Assembly: GCF_024436035.1 (NCBI RefSeq)
Contig: NZ_JANFNG010000036.1
Coordinates: 1 to 58,647, forward strand
DNA from: Streptomyces humicola
GTDB lineage: Bacteria > Actinomycetota > Actinomycetes > Streptomycetales > Streptomycetaceae
Direction: 5' to 3'
Length of the DNA: 58,647 nucleotides
Numbering within the stretch: the stretch's first letter is position 1; each line of letters begins with the position of its first letter. The translations under genes and the position numbers were made by a program. The notes beneath the pieces are model-generated. The model was not told the DNA's origin. It made no database searches and was given only the letters and a program-made list of their open reading frames with translations. Positions 15,198 through 23,201 of the stretch are shown here, piece after piece.

Positions 15198-17630
15198 ATG
15201 GCTACCACCACACCGGCCCCCGCACGGCCGACGAGGGCTGCGGCAGCGGATCCGGAACATGGCTCCCACTCCGCACCCATGTCGCACCGGCAGATCATGG
15301 AGGCGCTGTCCGGGCTCATGCTCGGACTTTTCGTCGCGATCCTTTCGTCCACGATCGTCTCCACTGCCCTCCCCACGATCCTCGCCGACATCGGCGGCGG
15401 CCAGGAGGCCTACACCTGGATCGTGACGGCCGCGCTGCTCGCGGTCACGGCGACCACCCCGCTGTGGGGCAAGATGTCGGACCTGGTGAGCAAGAAGCTC
15501 CTGGTCCAACTGGCGCTGGTGCTCTACATCCTCGCCTCGGTCACCGCCGGTTTCGCGCAGAACGCCGGGATGCTCATCGCCTGCCGAGTCGTCCAGGGCA
15601 TCGGCGCGGGCGGCCTCTCCGCGCTCTCGCAGGTGATCATGGCCGCGATGATCTCCCCGCGCCAGCGCGGCCGTTACAGCGGCTACCTCGGTGCGACGTT
15701 TGCGGTGGCCACCGTCGGCGGGCCGCTGATCGGTGGCGTCATCACCGACACCAGCTGGCTCGGCTGGCGCTGGTGCTTCTACGTCGTCGTGCCGTTCGCG
15801 CTGATCGCGCTGGTCGTGCTGCAGAAGACGATCCACCTGCCGGTGGTCAAGCGCGAGACCAAGGTCGACTGGCTGGGCGCATTCTTCGTCACGGCCGCGG
15901 TTTGCCTGCTGATGGTGTGGGTCACGCTCGCGGGCGACAAGTACCCGTGGCTGTCGTGGCAGACCTACGTCATGGTCCCGGGCGCGGTCGTGCTCGGCCT
16001 GATCTTCCTGCTCGTCGAGGCGAAGGCGCGCGAGCCGATCATCCCGCTGCGGCTCTTCCGCAACGGCACCATCACGCTCACCTCCATGAGCAGTGTGTTC
16101 GTCGGCGTCGCGATGTTCGCGGGCACGTACTTCCTCAGCCAGTACTTCCAGCTGGGGCGGGACAAGACGCCGGCGATGTCCGGTGTCATGACGATCCCGA
16201 TGGTCGCCGGTCTCTTCGTCGCCTCCACGCTCTCGGGCCAGATCATCACCCGTACCGGGCGCTGGAAGGCGTTCCTGGTCGCCGGCGGCATCTTCCTCAC
16301 CGCGGGCGCGGCGCTGCTCGGACTCATACGCCACGACACGCCGTACTGGCAGGTCGCGGTCTACACGGCGCTGCTCGGTGTCGGCATCGGCATGATGATG
16401 CAGAACCTGGTGCTCGCCGTGCAGAACCAGGTCGCTACCGAGGACCTCGGCTCGGCGAGCTCCCTGGTGACCTTCTTCCGGACCCTCGGCGGCGCCATCG
16501 GCGTCGCGGCGCTCGGTGCGGCGCTGTCCAACCGCATCACGCACTACATGCAGGATGGCTTCGCCTCGCTCGGCATCCCGATGCCGGCGACTCAGGGCGG
16601 CGAGGCCAATCTGCCCGATCTGTCGAAGCTGCCCGTACCGATCCGCCAGATCACCGAGGTCGCGTACGGGCACGGACTTGCGGACATTTTCCTGTACGCG
16701 TCGCCCTTCGCCTTCATAGCCTTTCTGCTGGTGCTCTTCATCAGGGAAGTACCGCTGAAGACGGCGAGCGGGCTGCAGCAGTCGGCGGGCGTGCCCGCGC
16801 ACTCGGCGGCAGCAGCAGCACAGCAACCTGCGGCGACCGCGTTGGCTGAGGAGGAGTTGATGGACGGCATCAGCATTCACGGTTCGGTGAGCGGCGCCGA
16901 CGGCACTGCCGTCGCCTCCGCCACCGTGACCCTCATCTCGCTGCAGGGGCGGCAGTTGGGGCGCGCAGTGGCCAGGCACGACGGGTCGTACGCGATCGAC
17001 TCGCCGGGCGCCGGGTCCTACGTACTGATCGCGGCCGCGGAAGGGCATCAGCCGCAGGCCACCACGGTGGTCGTCGGCAACGAGCCGCTCACCCACGACA
17101 TCGTTCTGTCCGGCACGAGCGGGCTCGCCGGTGTGGTGCGCGCACTGGCCGACGCGGTTCCGGTGGCCGATGCGATGGTCGTCGTCACCGATGTGCGCGG
17201 CGAGGTGCTCGCGACCGGCAAGACGGGCCCGGCCGGCACCTTCAGCTTCGACGAACTGCCCGCGGGCACCTTCACGGTGGCGGTCAACGCGAGCGGATAC
17301 CGTCCCGTGGCCCTTCCTGTCGAGGTCGGCGCGGCAGGAATCACCCGGATCGAGGTGGAACTGCGCTCCGGGGCCTATCTGCAGGGTACGGTGCGAGCGG
17401 GGGCGGACCGCCGTCCCCTGAACGACGCGCGGGTCACGTTGCTCGACGCGGCCGGGAATGTGGCGGGTACGGCGACCACGGGGGATGACGGCACCTATGC
17501 CTTCACCGATCTGGACGCCGGCGACTACACGTTGATCGCCAGCGGATATCCGCCGGTGGCCACCTCGATGACCGTGGACTCCTACGGCGGCGAAGGCTAC
17601 GACGTGGAACTCGGCCACCCCCAGCAGTAG
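15198..17630 (+). CDS. DHA2-type MFS exporter with three C-terminal carboxypeptidase-regulatory-like domains
   Basis: An 810-residue protein. About fourteen hydrophobic segments (residues roughly 30-525) form a drug:H+ antiporter-2 exporter: L-S-S-T-I-V-S-T-A-L-P in helix 1, G-K-M-S-D after helix 2, and R-V-V-Q-G-I-G-A-G-G-L in helix 4. The last 255 residues are three Ig/prealbumin-like domains starting near 555, 643 and 728, each with a V-(R/S)-G-x-D...A-x-V-T-L-L pattern and a G-x-Y-x-F/L...G-Y close; the last ends I-A-S-G-Y-P-P-V-A-T-S and G-H-P-Q-Q. With fourteen helices the tail should face the cytosol, which is odd for such domains. ATG at 15198 follows GAGGAAG; ATG at 15186 is an alternative. 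Two paralogues occur in this window. The substrate is unknown. Confidence 0.9.
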   Translation: MATTTPAPARPTRAAAADPEHGSHSAPMSHRQIMEALSGLMLGLFVAILSSTIVSTALPTILADIGGGQEAYTWIVTAALLAVTATTPLWGKMSDLVSKKLLVQLALVLYILASVTAGFAQNAGMLIACRVVQGIGAGGLSALSQVIMAAMISPRQRGRYSGYLGATFAVATVGGPLIGGVITDTSWLGWRWCFYVVVPFALIALVVLQKTIHLPVVKRETKVDWLGAFFVTAAVCLLMVWVTLAGDKYPWLSWQTYVMVPGAVVLGLIFLLVEAKAREPIIPLRLFRNGTITLTSMSSVFVGVAMFAGTYFLSQYFQLGRDKTPAMSGVMTIPMVAGLFVASTLSGQIITRTGRWKAFLVAGGIFLTAGAALLGLIRHDTPYWQVAVYTALLGVGIGMMMQNLVLAVQNQVATEDLGSASSLVTFFRTLGGAIGVAALGAALSNRITHYMQDGFASLGIPMPATQGGEANLPDLSKLPVPIRQITEVAYGHGLADIFLYASPFAFIAFLLVLFIREVPLKTASGLQQSAGVPAHSAAAAAQQPAATALAEEELMDGISIHGSVSGADGTAVASATVTLISLQGRQLGRAVARHDGSYAIDSPGAGSYVLIAAAEGHQPQATTVVVGNEPLTHDIVLSGTSGLAGVVRALADAVPVADAMVVVTDVRGEVLATGKTGPAGTFSFDELPAGTFTVAVNASGYRPVALPVEVGAAGITRIEVELRSGAYLQGTVRAGADRRPLNDARVTLLDAAGNVAGTATTGDDGTYAFTDLDAGDYTLIASGYPPVATSMTVDSYGGEGYDVELGHPQQ

Positions 17631-17794
17631 TTCACCAAACGCCAGGAAACCACAACAGATCAGACGACTGGCCCGCGCGCACAGCGGAGGCGTACGGGCC
17701 GGTTCCGGGGGGAAGCGGGTTCCGGCCGGCGGCCGGGCAAGGGACGGCCCGAGCTGTCCGGCCGGACCCGCAACCAAGACATTCGGGAGTGACT

Positions 17795-18631
17795 ATGAGC
17801 ATGGACGGCGACGGCGGACTGCGCGGCCGGGTACGGACCAAGGACGGCTGGGCGGTGCAGCATGCGGTGCTCACCGTCACCGATATGACAGGAAGCCAGG
17901 TCGAACGGGGAACGGCCGACGAAGAGGGTGTGGTGCGCACCGGCCCGCTGCCGGCCGGCGCCTACACCGTGATCGTGACGGCGGTCGGCTATCAGCCCAC
18001 CGCGTCGACGGCGATCGTCCCGGCCTCCGGGCGGGCGGACATCGGCACCCTGGTGCTGGCACGGCAGGGCGGCGCCGAGCTGCCGCCACCCGGGACCTGG
18101 ACCATCGACCCGGCCCACTCGACGGTGGGCGCGGTCGCGCAGCACCTGGGGATCTCCAGCGTGCACGGCCACTTCACCGAGTTCCGCGGCCGGATCGAGA
18201 TCGCGGAGGTGCTGGAGGAGTCGTCGGTGACGGCCGCGATCACGGCGGCGAGCATCGACACCGGCAACAAGATGCGCGACGACCACCTGCGCTCGGCGGA
18301 CTTCCTCGACGTCGACCAGCACCCGGAGATCACCTACCGCAGCACGGGCGGCATCTCCCCGGCCGGCCCGGACCGCTGGACGGTGCACGGCGAGCTGACG
18401 ATGAACGCGCTCACCCGGCCGGTGAACCTCGACCTGACCTACCTGGGCACGGGACCCGATCCGTGGGGCGGCGTGCGGGCCGCGTTCCATGCCACCACGG
18501 AGCTGCGGCGCGAGGACTTCGCGATGAACTACAACCAGGTGCTGCAGGCGGGCATCAGCGCGATCGGCACCACGCTGCGCGTCGAGCTCGACATCCAGGC
18601 GGTGCAGGGGGATTCGCTGCCGATGAGGTGA
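17795..18631 (+). CDS. YceI-family protein with N-terminal carboxypeptidase-regulatory-like domain
   Basis: A 278-residue protein. Residues about 8-90 are the same Ig-like domain found in the tail of the upstream MFS protein (L-R-G-R-V-R-T-K-D-G-W-A-V, then A-Y-T-V-I-V-T-A-V-G-Y). Residues about 98-275 are a YceI lipocalin-like barrel: W-T-I-D-P-A-H-S at its start, H-L-R-S-A-D-F-L-D-V-D and P-E-I-T-Y-R-S in the middle. YceI proteins bind isoprenoid-like or amphiphilic lipids. There is no signal peptide, so it should be cytosolic. CGGGAG stands five bases before the ATG. It lies 164 bp after the exporter and probably works with it, for example by presenting a hydrophobic substrate; that is inference. 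Confidence 0.88.
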   Translation: MSMDGDGGLRGRVRTKDGWAVQHAVLTVTDMTGSQVERGTADEEGVVRTGPLPAGAYTVIVTAVGYQPTASTAIVPASGRADIGTLVLARQGGAELPPPGTWTIDPAHSTVGAVAQHLGISSVHGHFTEFRGRIEIAEVLEESSVTAAITAASIDTGNKMRDDHLRSADFLDVDQHPEITYRSTGGISPAGPDRWTVHGELTMNALTRPVNLDLTYLGTGPDPWGGVRAAFHATTELRREDFAMNYNQVLQAGISAIGTTLRVELDIQAVQGDSLPMR

Positions 18632-18675
18632 AGGCCTCCGGCAGAAACCAGGCCGGGGGAACTAGGCTGCGTGGC

Positions 18676-19146
18676 ATGTCGCCTCGCATCGCTACCAACA
18701 CGACCGTCGGCCTGGATGAGTTGCTGGAGTTCGTCCGGCCACGGCACCGGGCGATCCTGCTGACGACGCGCGCGGACGGGCGGCCGCAGGGCTCGCCCGT
18801 CTCCTGTGGCGTGGACGATTCCGGGCGGGTGGTGGTCTCCACGTATCCGCAGCGCGCGAAGGCTCGCAACGTGCGGCGCGATCCGCGCGCGTCGGTGCTC
18901 GTGCTCTCCGACGACTGGGACGGGCCGTGGGTGCAGATCGACGGTCCGGCCGAGGTCGTCGACCCGCCCGAATCGGTGGAACCCCTGGTGGAGTACTACC
19001 GCAATATCGCGGGGGAGCATCCCGACTGGGATGAGTACCGAGAGGCGATGCGGCGTCAGGGCAAGTCGCTGGTCCGGATCACCCCCGAGCACTGGGGGCC
19101 GGTCGCGACGGGCGGTTTCCCCGCCGAGGTTGCGCGGCAGGACTGA
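18676..19146 (+). CDS. PPOX-class F420-dependent oxidoreductase-like protein
   Basis: A 156-residue split-barrel flavin/F420-binding protein. R-A-I-L-L-T-T-R-A-D-G-R-P-Q-G-S-P-V at residues about 27-44 is the typical family core, followed by V-V-V-S-T-Y-P-Q-R-A-K-A-R-N and D-P-R-A-S-V-L-V-L. It most likely uses F420, which streptomycetes make, to reduce an unknown substrate. ATG at 18676 fits the family start. Its 3' end carries an 18-bp direct repeat of GACTGAGGA that repeats the stop codon. Confidence 0.87.
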   Translation: MSPRIATNTTVGLDELLEFVRPRHRAILLTTRADGRPQGSPVSCGVDDSGRVVVSTYPQRAKARNVRRDPRASVLVLSDDWDGPWVQIDGPAEVVDPPESVEPLVEYYRNIAGEHPDWDEYREAMRRQGKSLVRITPEHWGPVATGGFPAEVARQD

Positions 19147-19205
19147 GGACAGCCGTAAGACTGAGGAGAACGGTCCTCCCGACGAAACGGTTATCCCGAC
19201 GAGAA

Positions 19206-19227
19206 GGGCCCCGCACCCCAGGGGCTC
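19206..19227. terminator. shared terminator between convergent genes
   Basis: GGGCCCC and GGGGCTC form a 7-bp stem (one G-U pair) between the PPOX gene and the convergent response regulator gene; it probably serves both. Confidence 0.65.
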
Positions 19228-19248
19228 CTCCGTCGTTCTCGACCGCTG

Positions 19249-20001
19249 TCAGGCGGTTTCTGCGGGCTTGATGAGGTAGCCGGCGCCGCGCCTGGTGTGG
19301 ATCATCGGGGCCCGTCCCGCATCGATCTTCCTGCGCAGATACGAGATGTACAGCTCGACGACGTTGGCCTGGCCACCGAAGTCGTAGGACCACACCCGGT
19401 CCAGGATCTGCGCCTTGCTCAGCACCCGGCGCGGATTGCGCATCAGATAGCGCAACAACTCGAACTCGGTCGCCGTCAGATGGATCGACTGCCCCGCCCG
19501 GCACACCTCGTGACTGTCCTCGTCAAGCACCAGATCACCCACCACGAGCTGCGATTCGCTGCGGGCGGCCGTCATCCCGGCGCGGCGCAGCAGCCCACGC
19601 AACCGCGCGACCACCTCTTCGAGGCCGAACGGCTTGGAGACGTAGTCGTCGCCACCCGCGGTGAGCCCGGCGATCCGGTCCTCGACGGCGTCCTTGCCGG
19701 TGAGGAAGAGCACGGGCACGTCGGGTATCTCGCGCCGCAGCCGGGAGAGGACTTCGAGGCCGTCGAGGCCGGGGAGGACGATGTCGAGGACGACGGCGTC
19801 GGGCTTGAACTCAGCCGCGGCGCGCAACGCGGCATTGCCGTCGGATTCGGTGCGGACGTCCCAGCCCTCGTAGCGCAGCGCCATCGACATCAGCTCGGCG
19901 AGAGCGGACTCGTCGTCGACGACGAGGACGCGGACAGGGGATCCGTCGGGACGGGACAGCTCTGAACGGCCGTTGGCCGTTGGGGTTGGAGGTACAGGCA
20001 T
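19249..20001 (-). CDS. OmpR-family response regulator (orphan)
   Basis: A 250-residue two-domain regulator. The receiver domain (residues about 23-140) has the acidic pair D29-D30, the phospho-acceptor D73 in V-V-L-D-I-V-L-P-G, and the Lys in Y-V-S-K-P-F. The C-terminal winged helix includes T-A-T-E-F-E-L-L-R-Y-L, V-V-E-L-Y-I-S-Y-L-R-R-K-I and H-T-R-R-G-A-G-Y. All key residues are present. The histidine kinase that normally follows such a gene is absent: the coding end meets a convergent gene through a terminator. ATG at 20001 is the likely start. Targets are unknown. Confidence 0.92.
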   Translation of the reverse strand: MPVPPTPTANGRSELSRPDGSPVRVLVVDDESALAELMSMALRYEGWDVRTESDGNAALRAAAEFKPDAVVLDIVLPGLDGLEVLSRLRREIPDVPVLFLTGKDAVEDRIAGLTAGGDDYVSKPFGLEEVVARLRGLLRRAGMTAARSESQLVVGDLVLDEDSHEVCRAGQSIHLTATEFELLRYLMRNPRRVLSKAQILDRVWSYDFGGQANVVELYISYLRRKIDAGRAPMIHTRRGAGYLIKPAETA

Positions 20002-20244
20002 GGCCCTTACCTTCGGCCGCGCTACTGAGAGCAGTCTTTCGCCGATCTGTGAGTTTTCTGAGAAGTCTGAGAATCAGGCGTCAAGCAGCTGCCGCCTCCG
20101 GCGCCCGGCGAGCCCCCTGCACCCGCCGGACGCACGAAGGCGCTCAGCACCGACCCGATACGAGGGACCGGATCGGGCACTGCAGGCATCATGGCACCGA
20201 CCACTGACAATTCCCCGGCACCACGAACGTGACGATCACAGCGT

Positions 20245-20277
20245 CGAGGCCCGGCACCTGTGGGGTGCCGGGCCTCG
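20245..20277 (-). terminator. terminator of the tRNA-fMet gene
   Basis: CGAGGCCCGGCACC and GGTGCCGGGCCTCG form a perfect 14-bp stem with a 5-base loop, just downstream of the minus-strand tRNA gene. Confidence 0.88.
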
Positions 20278-20286
20278 GACGGTCAG

Positions 20287-20360
20287 TAGCGGGGACAGGA
20301 TTTGAACCTGCGACCTCTGGGTTATGAGCCCAGCGAGCTACCGAGCTGCTCCACCCCGCG
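20287..20360 (-). tRNA. initiator tRNA-fMet (CAT)
   Basis: The minus strand folds as a cloverleaf with acceptor CGCGGGG/CCCCGCT, anticodon arm CTGGGCTCATAACCCAG (anticodon CAT, three G-C pairs below the loop) and T arm GCAGGTTCAAATCCTGT. The unpaired first base (C1 opposite U72) and the G-C-rich anticodon stem mark it as the initiator. The CCA end is not encoded. Length is 74 nt. Confidence 0.95.
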
Positions 20361-20420
20361 TCGGTAAGATGACTTTAACAGCCTCTGGCCTCCACACCAA
20401 AACGAGTTTGCGGGGACGGC

Positions 20421-20480
20421 CCCTCAACGCCCGTCAACGCCTGTCAGCGCCCGTCAGCGCCCGTCAACGCCCGTCAACGG
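20421..20480. repeat. 10-bp tandem repeat, six copies, at a gene end
   Basis: Six copies of CCGTCAACGC (with T/G and A/G variants) begin at the stop codon of the minus-strand NAD(P)-binding gene and continue into the intergenic space. Each unit repeats TCA, that is TGA on the minus strand, so the array places stops in all three frames behind the gene. Confidence 0.92.
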
Positions 20481-21109
20481 CTGACGCCCACCGCGTGGCC
20501 GATGGTCTCCCGGTCGGTGACGAAGTCGAGCATGGCGCGCGCCACATCGGCTCGCGCGATCGACGTGCCGCCCGGACTGGCGTCGATCGCATGCCGGTAG
20601 CGCCCCTGCCCCGGCTTGTTCCACAGCTTCGGCGGCCGTACGAGCGTCCAGTCGAGCCCGCTCTCCTGTACAGCGCGTTCCATCGCTTCGAGATCGGTGT
20701 AGACCTCGCGGAAGACCGCCCACAGCAGCGGCGTGACAACCCGTCGCGTGAACGGCGCATCGCCCGCACCCGACCGGTTCAGCGGTGCGGCGCTGACCAC
20801 GACGATGCGGCGCACCCCGGTGGCGGCCATCGCCTGGATGGCGGCGCGCGCCGAGGTGGATGCGGGCTTGAGTGGGTCGTGCCGGGAGCGGGCCCCGATT
20901 GCGGAGAGCACGGCGTCGGCGCCGTCGATCGCCGGTTTGACGGATGCCGCGTCGAGCGGGTCGGCACGGACCACGGACAGGTGCTCGTGCCTCACCTGCA
21001 GCCGCGCCGGGTCGCGTACGACGGCGGTCACGTGGTCCCCGTCGGCGAGGGCGTGTGTGACGATCTGCCGCCCGACACCGCCGGTCGCACCGAGCACGGT
21101 GAGCTTCAT
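20474..21109 (-). CDS. NAD(P)-binding SDR-like (atypical, NmrA-type) protein
   Basis: A 211-residue Rossmann-fold protein. The nucleotide-binding motif G-A-T-G-G-V-G-R sits at residues 7-14, followed by V-V-R-D-P-A-R-L, then A-D-A-V-L-S-A-I-G and V-V-V-S-A-A-P-L. It lacks the SDR catalytic Y-x-x-x-K, as do NmrA/flavin-reductase-like members, which may act as redox sensors or reductases. ATG at 21109 is the family start. It is divergent from a TetR gene over a shared palindrome, so it is probably that regulator's target. Confidence 0.87.
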   Translation of the reverse strand: MKLTVLGATGGVGRQIVTHALADGDHVTAVVRDPARLQVRHEHLSVVRADPLDAASVKPAIDGADAVLSAIGARSRHDPLKPASTSARAAIQAMAATGVRRIVVVSAAPLNRSGAGDAPFTRRVVTPLLWAVFREVYTDLEAMERAVQESGLDWTLVRPPKLWNKPGQGRYRHAIDASPGGTSIARADVARAMLDFVTDRETIGHAVGVSR

Positions 21110-21127
21110 GGCCTCTCCCGATGAGGT

Positions 21128-21169
21128 GAGTGAGTATTTACCCACTGCTAAGGTAGTGAACACTCACTC
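21128..21169. promoter_or_regulatory. candidate TetR operator between divergent genes
   Basis: GAGTGAGT and ACTCACTC form a perfect 8-bp inverted repeat over 42 bp in the 89-bp divergent region. An inner imperfect dyad has TTTACCCAC on one side and GTAGTGAAC on the other. It lies between the NAD(P)-binding gene and the TetR gene. Confidence 0.6.
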
Positions 21170-21198
21170 GCCTGTCATCCCTCCCGTACGATCGCGTC

Positions 21199-21855
21199 AT
21201 GACCTCCCCGCCTCCGCCGACTCCCCTCAAGGGCGGCGCGCTCACCCGCTCGCGCATACTGGACGCCGCCGCCCGTCTGATGGGCACCGTGGGCATCACT
21301 CGCACCACGACCAAGGAGATCGCGCGCGAGGCGGGATGCTCGGAGGCCGCTCTCTACAAGCACTTCCGCGACAAGGAAGAGATCTTCGTGCGTGTGCTGC
21401 AGGAGCGCGCGCCGCGCCTGTCGGCCGCTCTGACCGAGCTCCCGGCCCGGGCCGGCGAGGGCGAGGTGGCCGAACGCCTCTTGGAAATCGCGCGGATCGC
21501 CGTCCCCTTCTACCGGCGGTCCTTTCCCATGGCGGCGGGGCTGCTCGGCAGCCCTGAGCTCCTCGTGGCCCACCGCCGCAAGGTGGACCTCTCCCTCGAC
21601 GGCCCGCACAAGCCGGGCGAAGCCCTCGCCGCCTACCTGCGCGCCGAGCAGAAGCTCGGCCGGATCGCCCCGGCCGTCGACCCCGACGCGGCCGCCGCGC
21701 TCCTGCTCGGTGCCTGCCTCCACCGCGCGTTCCTGTCTCTCTTCTTCGCCGGGGAGGCGCCGGCGGGGACGCTACGCCCCGAGGACGACGAGACGTTCGC
21801 GACCGAGACGGTCCGGGCGCTCCTCGACGGCGTCCTTCCCGCGGACGGGGGGTGA
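21199..21855 (+). CDS. TetR-family transcriptional regulator
   Basis: A 218-residue repressor. The N-terminal HTH is S-R-I-L-D-A-A-A-R-L-M, T-T-T-K-E-I-A-R-E-A-G and S-E-A-A-L-Y-K-H-F-R-D-K-E-E (residues about 17-65). The C-terminal ligand domain is unlike the two GAAACG-operator TetR proteins of this window. It probably represses itself and the divergent NAD(P)-binding gene. The following acetyltransferase gene starts seven bases after its stop and is likely cotranscribed. Confidence 0.9.
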   Translation: MTSPPPPTPLKGGALTRSRILDAAARLMGTVGITRTTTKEIAREAGCSEAALYKHFRDKEEIFVRVLQERAPRLSAALTELPARAGEGEVAERLLEIARIAVPFYRRSFPMAAGLLGSPELLVAHRRKVDLSLDGPHKPGEALAAYLRAEQKLGRIAPAVDPDAAAALLLGACLHRAFLSLFFAGEAPAGTLRPEDDETFATETVRALLDGVLPADGG

Positions 21856-21862
21856 TCCCGCC

Positions 21863-22411
21863 ATGGACGACACCATGAACGACACCACGGACGGCACCTT
21901 GCACGGGCTCTCGGTCACGCTGCGCCCCCTCACGTCCGCCGACATCCCCCGGCTCGCCCGCATCCGCTCCACGCCCGAGGTGTATGAGCGGTGGCGGGGC
22001 GGTGACGACCTCGCCTCGGCGGTCGCCGACGACTTCGCGGATCCGGCCGCCCACACACTGGTGATCGAGTACGAGGGACGCGTGATCGGCGCGATCCAGT
22101 GGACGCCGGAGGACGAGCCGGACTACCGCCATGCCGGGATCGACATCTACCTCGACCCGCTGGTCCACGGCCGCGGCCTGGGCACCGACGCCGTCCGCAC
22201 CCTGGCCCGCCATCTGATCACGGACCACGGTCACCACCGTCTGACCATCGACCCGGCCGCCGACAACGCCGCCGCGATCCGCTGCTACGAGAAGGCCGGC
22301 TTCCGGCCCGTGGGCATCATGCGGCGCTACGAACGCGGCCCGGACGGCACCTGGCACGACGGTCTTCTGATGGATCTGCTGGCGGAGGAGTTCACCGACG
22401 ACAGCAGCTGA
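21863..22411 (+). CDS. GNAT acetyltransferase, AAC(6')-like
   Basis: A 182-residue N-acetyltransferase. V-T-L-R-P-L-T-S-A-D at the start, I-D-I-Y-L-D-P-L-V-H-G-R-G-L-G-T-D (acetyl-CoA motif A, Q/R-x-x-G-x-G/A type) and N-A-A-A-I-R-C-Y-E-K-A-G-F are visible, then W-H-D-G-L-L-M-D-L-L at the end. This arrangement matches GNATs that include aminoglycoside 6'-acetyltransferases, but a sequence reading alone does not show antibiotic activity. It is coupled to the upstream TetR gene. The stop codon touches the first GAAACG palindrome of the next operon. Confidence 0.85.
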   Translation: MDDTMNDTTDGTLHGLSVTLRPLTSADIPRLARIRSTPEVYERWRGGDDLASAVADDFADPAAHTLVIEYEGRVIGAIQWTPEDEPDYRHAGIDIYLDPLVHGRGLGTDAVRTLARHLITDHGHHRLTIDPAADNAAAIRCYEKAGFRPVGIMRRYERGPDGTWHDGLLMDLLAEEFTDDSS

Positions 22412-22432
22412 TCGAAACGTTTGCGTTTCGAT
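22411..22432. promoter_or_regulatory. TetR operator, copy 1 (MFS operon at 22.5 kb)
   Basis: ATCGAAACG-TTTG-CGTTTCGAT, a perfect dyad with 9-bp arms and a 4-base spacer. Its centre is 45 bp from the second copy. Confidence 0.75.
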
Positions 22433-22453
22433 GCGTTCTGGTCTAGCGTCGTT

Positions 22454-22479
22454 CGTGCGAAACGATAGCGTTTCGCACG
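22454..22479. promoter_or_regulatory. TetR operator, copy 2 (MFS operon at 22.5 kb)
   Basis: CGTGCGAAACG-ATAG-CGTTTCGCACG has perfect 11-bp arms and a 4-base spacer. The same double arrangement precedes the paralogous operon at 45.96 kb. Confidence 0.78.
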
Positions 22480-22509
22480 TTCGGGAGCCACGCGTGCGGG
22501 AGGTGCCCT

Positions 22510-23103
22510 GTGCCATCGACATCGCAGCCGCGTCCTCGCCGCACGCGCCTCACGCCCGAGCGTGAAGGCGAGTTGTACGAGGCGGTGCTCACCCTCCTCC
22601 GCGAGGGCGGCTACGACGCCCTCACCATGGAGGGCGTTGCCGCCCGCTCGCGCAGCAGCAAGGCCACGCTCTACCGCCAGTGGGGGACCAAGCCCCGGCT
22701 GGTCGCCGAGGCGCTCCGTCACCACCGGCCCTTCGGCCTCGACAACCTCGACACCGGCTCCCTGCGAGGGGACCTCATCGAACTCGTGGGCCGGATCGGC
22801 AGGGCGAAGAAGGACTTCGAGGTCCTGGGCACCGTCGCCTACGCCGCCCGTCAGGACGAGGAGCTCGCGGCGGCGCTCCACGCCGCCCTCGTCCAACCCA
22901 TGGTGGACGTCCTGCGGGCGATGACCGACCGCGCGGTGGCGCGTGGCGAAGTCGCCCCGGACGCGCCCGCGTTGCCGCTCCTCCCGCACCTGCTGATGGG
23001 TGCCCAGGTCGGCCGCAAACTCGTCGACCGGCGGGAACCGGACGCCGGCTTCCTCACGTGCTTCGTGGACGCCGTCGTCCTCCCCGCACTGACACAGACC
23101 TGA
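22510..23103 (+). CDS. TetR-family repressor of the adjacent tailed MFS gene
   Basis: A 197-residue TetR protein. The HTH is L-Y-E-A-V-L-T-L-L-R-E-G-G-Y-D-A-L-T-M, then A-R-S-R-S-S-K-A-T-L-Y-R-Q-W. The ligand domain resembles that of the TetR at 45.96 kb (F-G-L, D-T-G-S-L-R-G-D-L, then P-H-L and F-V-D-A-V-V-L-P). GTG at 22510 is the start. Two palindromes lie just upstream, so autoregulation with control of the exporter 98 bp downstream is likely. The ligand is unknown. Confidence 0.92.
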   Translation: MPSTSQPRPRRTRLTPEREGELYEAVLTLLREGGYDALTMEGVAARSRSSKATLYRQWGTKPRLVAEALRHHRPFGLDNLDTGSLRGDLIELVGRIGRAKKDFEVLGTVAYAARQDEELAAALHAALVQPMVDVLRAMTDRAVARGEVAPDAPALPLLPHLLMGAQVGRKLVDRREPDAGFLTCFVDAVVLPALTQT

Positions 23104-23110
23104 CACAGAC
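23089..23110. repeat. 11-bp tandem duplication spanning the TetR stop codon
   Basis: CTGACACAGAC occurs twice in tandem, placing TGA at 23090, 23101 (the real stop) and 23112. Further degenerate GACGCAGACCTGACGC copies follow to about 23140. Confidence 0.9.
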
Positions 23111-23201
23111 CTGACGCTGCCCCGACGCAGACCTGACGCACCCGGAGAGGCACCCCACAGCACTGCACTGCACCACAGCACTGCACCAGGAGGATTCCTC
23201 A

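Noticed and set aside
15162-17777. 871-codon open frame on the minus strand
   Set aside because: It is the exact reverse of the tailed MFS gene, rich in Arg, His and Gly with no domain pattern, as expected of antisense frames in high-GC DNA.
20421-20480. Possible small CRISPR-like array
   Set aside because: Units are 10 bp and directly adjacent without spacers, so it is a simple tandem repeat at a gene end. No cas genes are present.
21863-22411. Calling the GNAT gene an aminoglycoside resistance gene
   Set aside because: The fold matches AAC(6')-like enzymes, but so do many housekeeping acetyltransferases; nothing in the context supports resistance.
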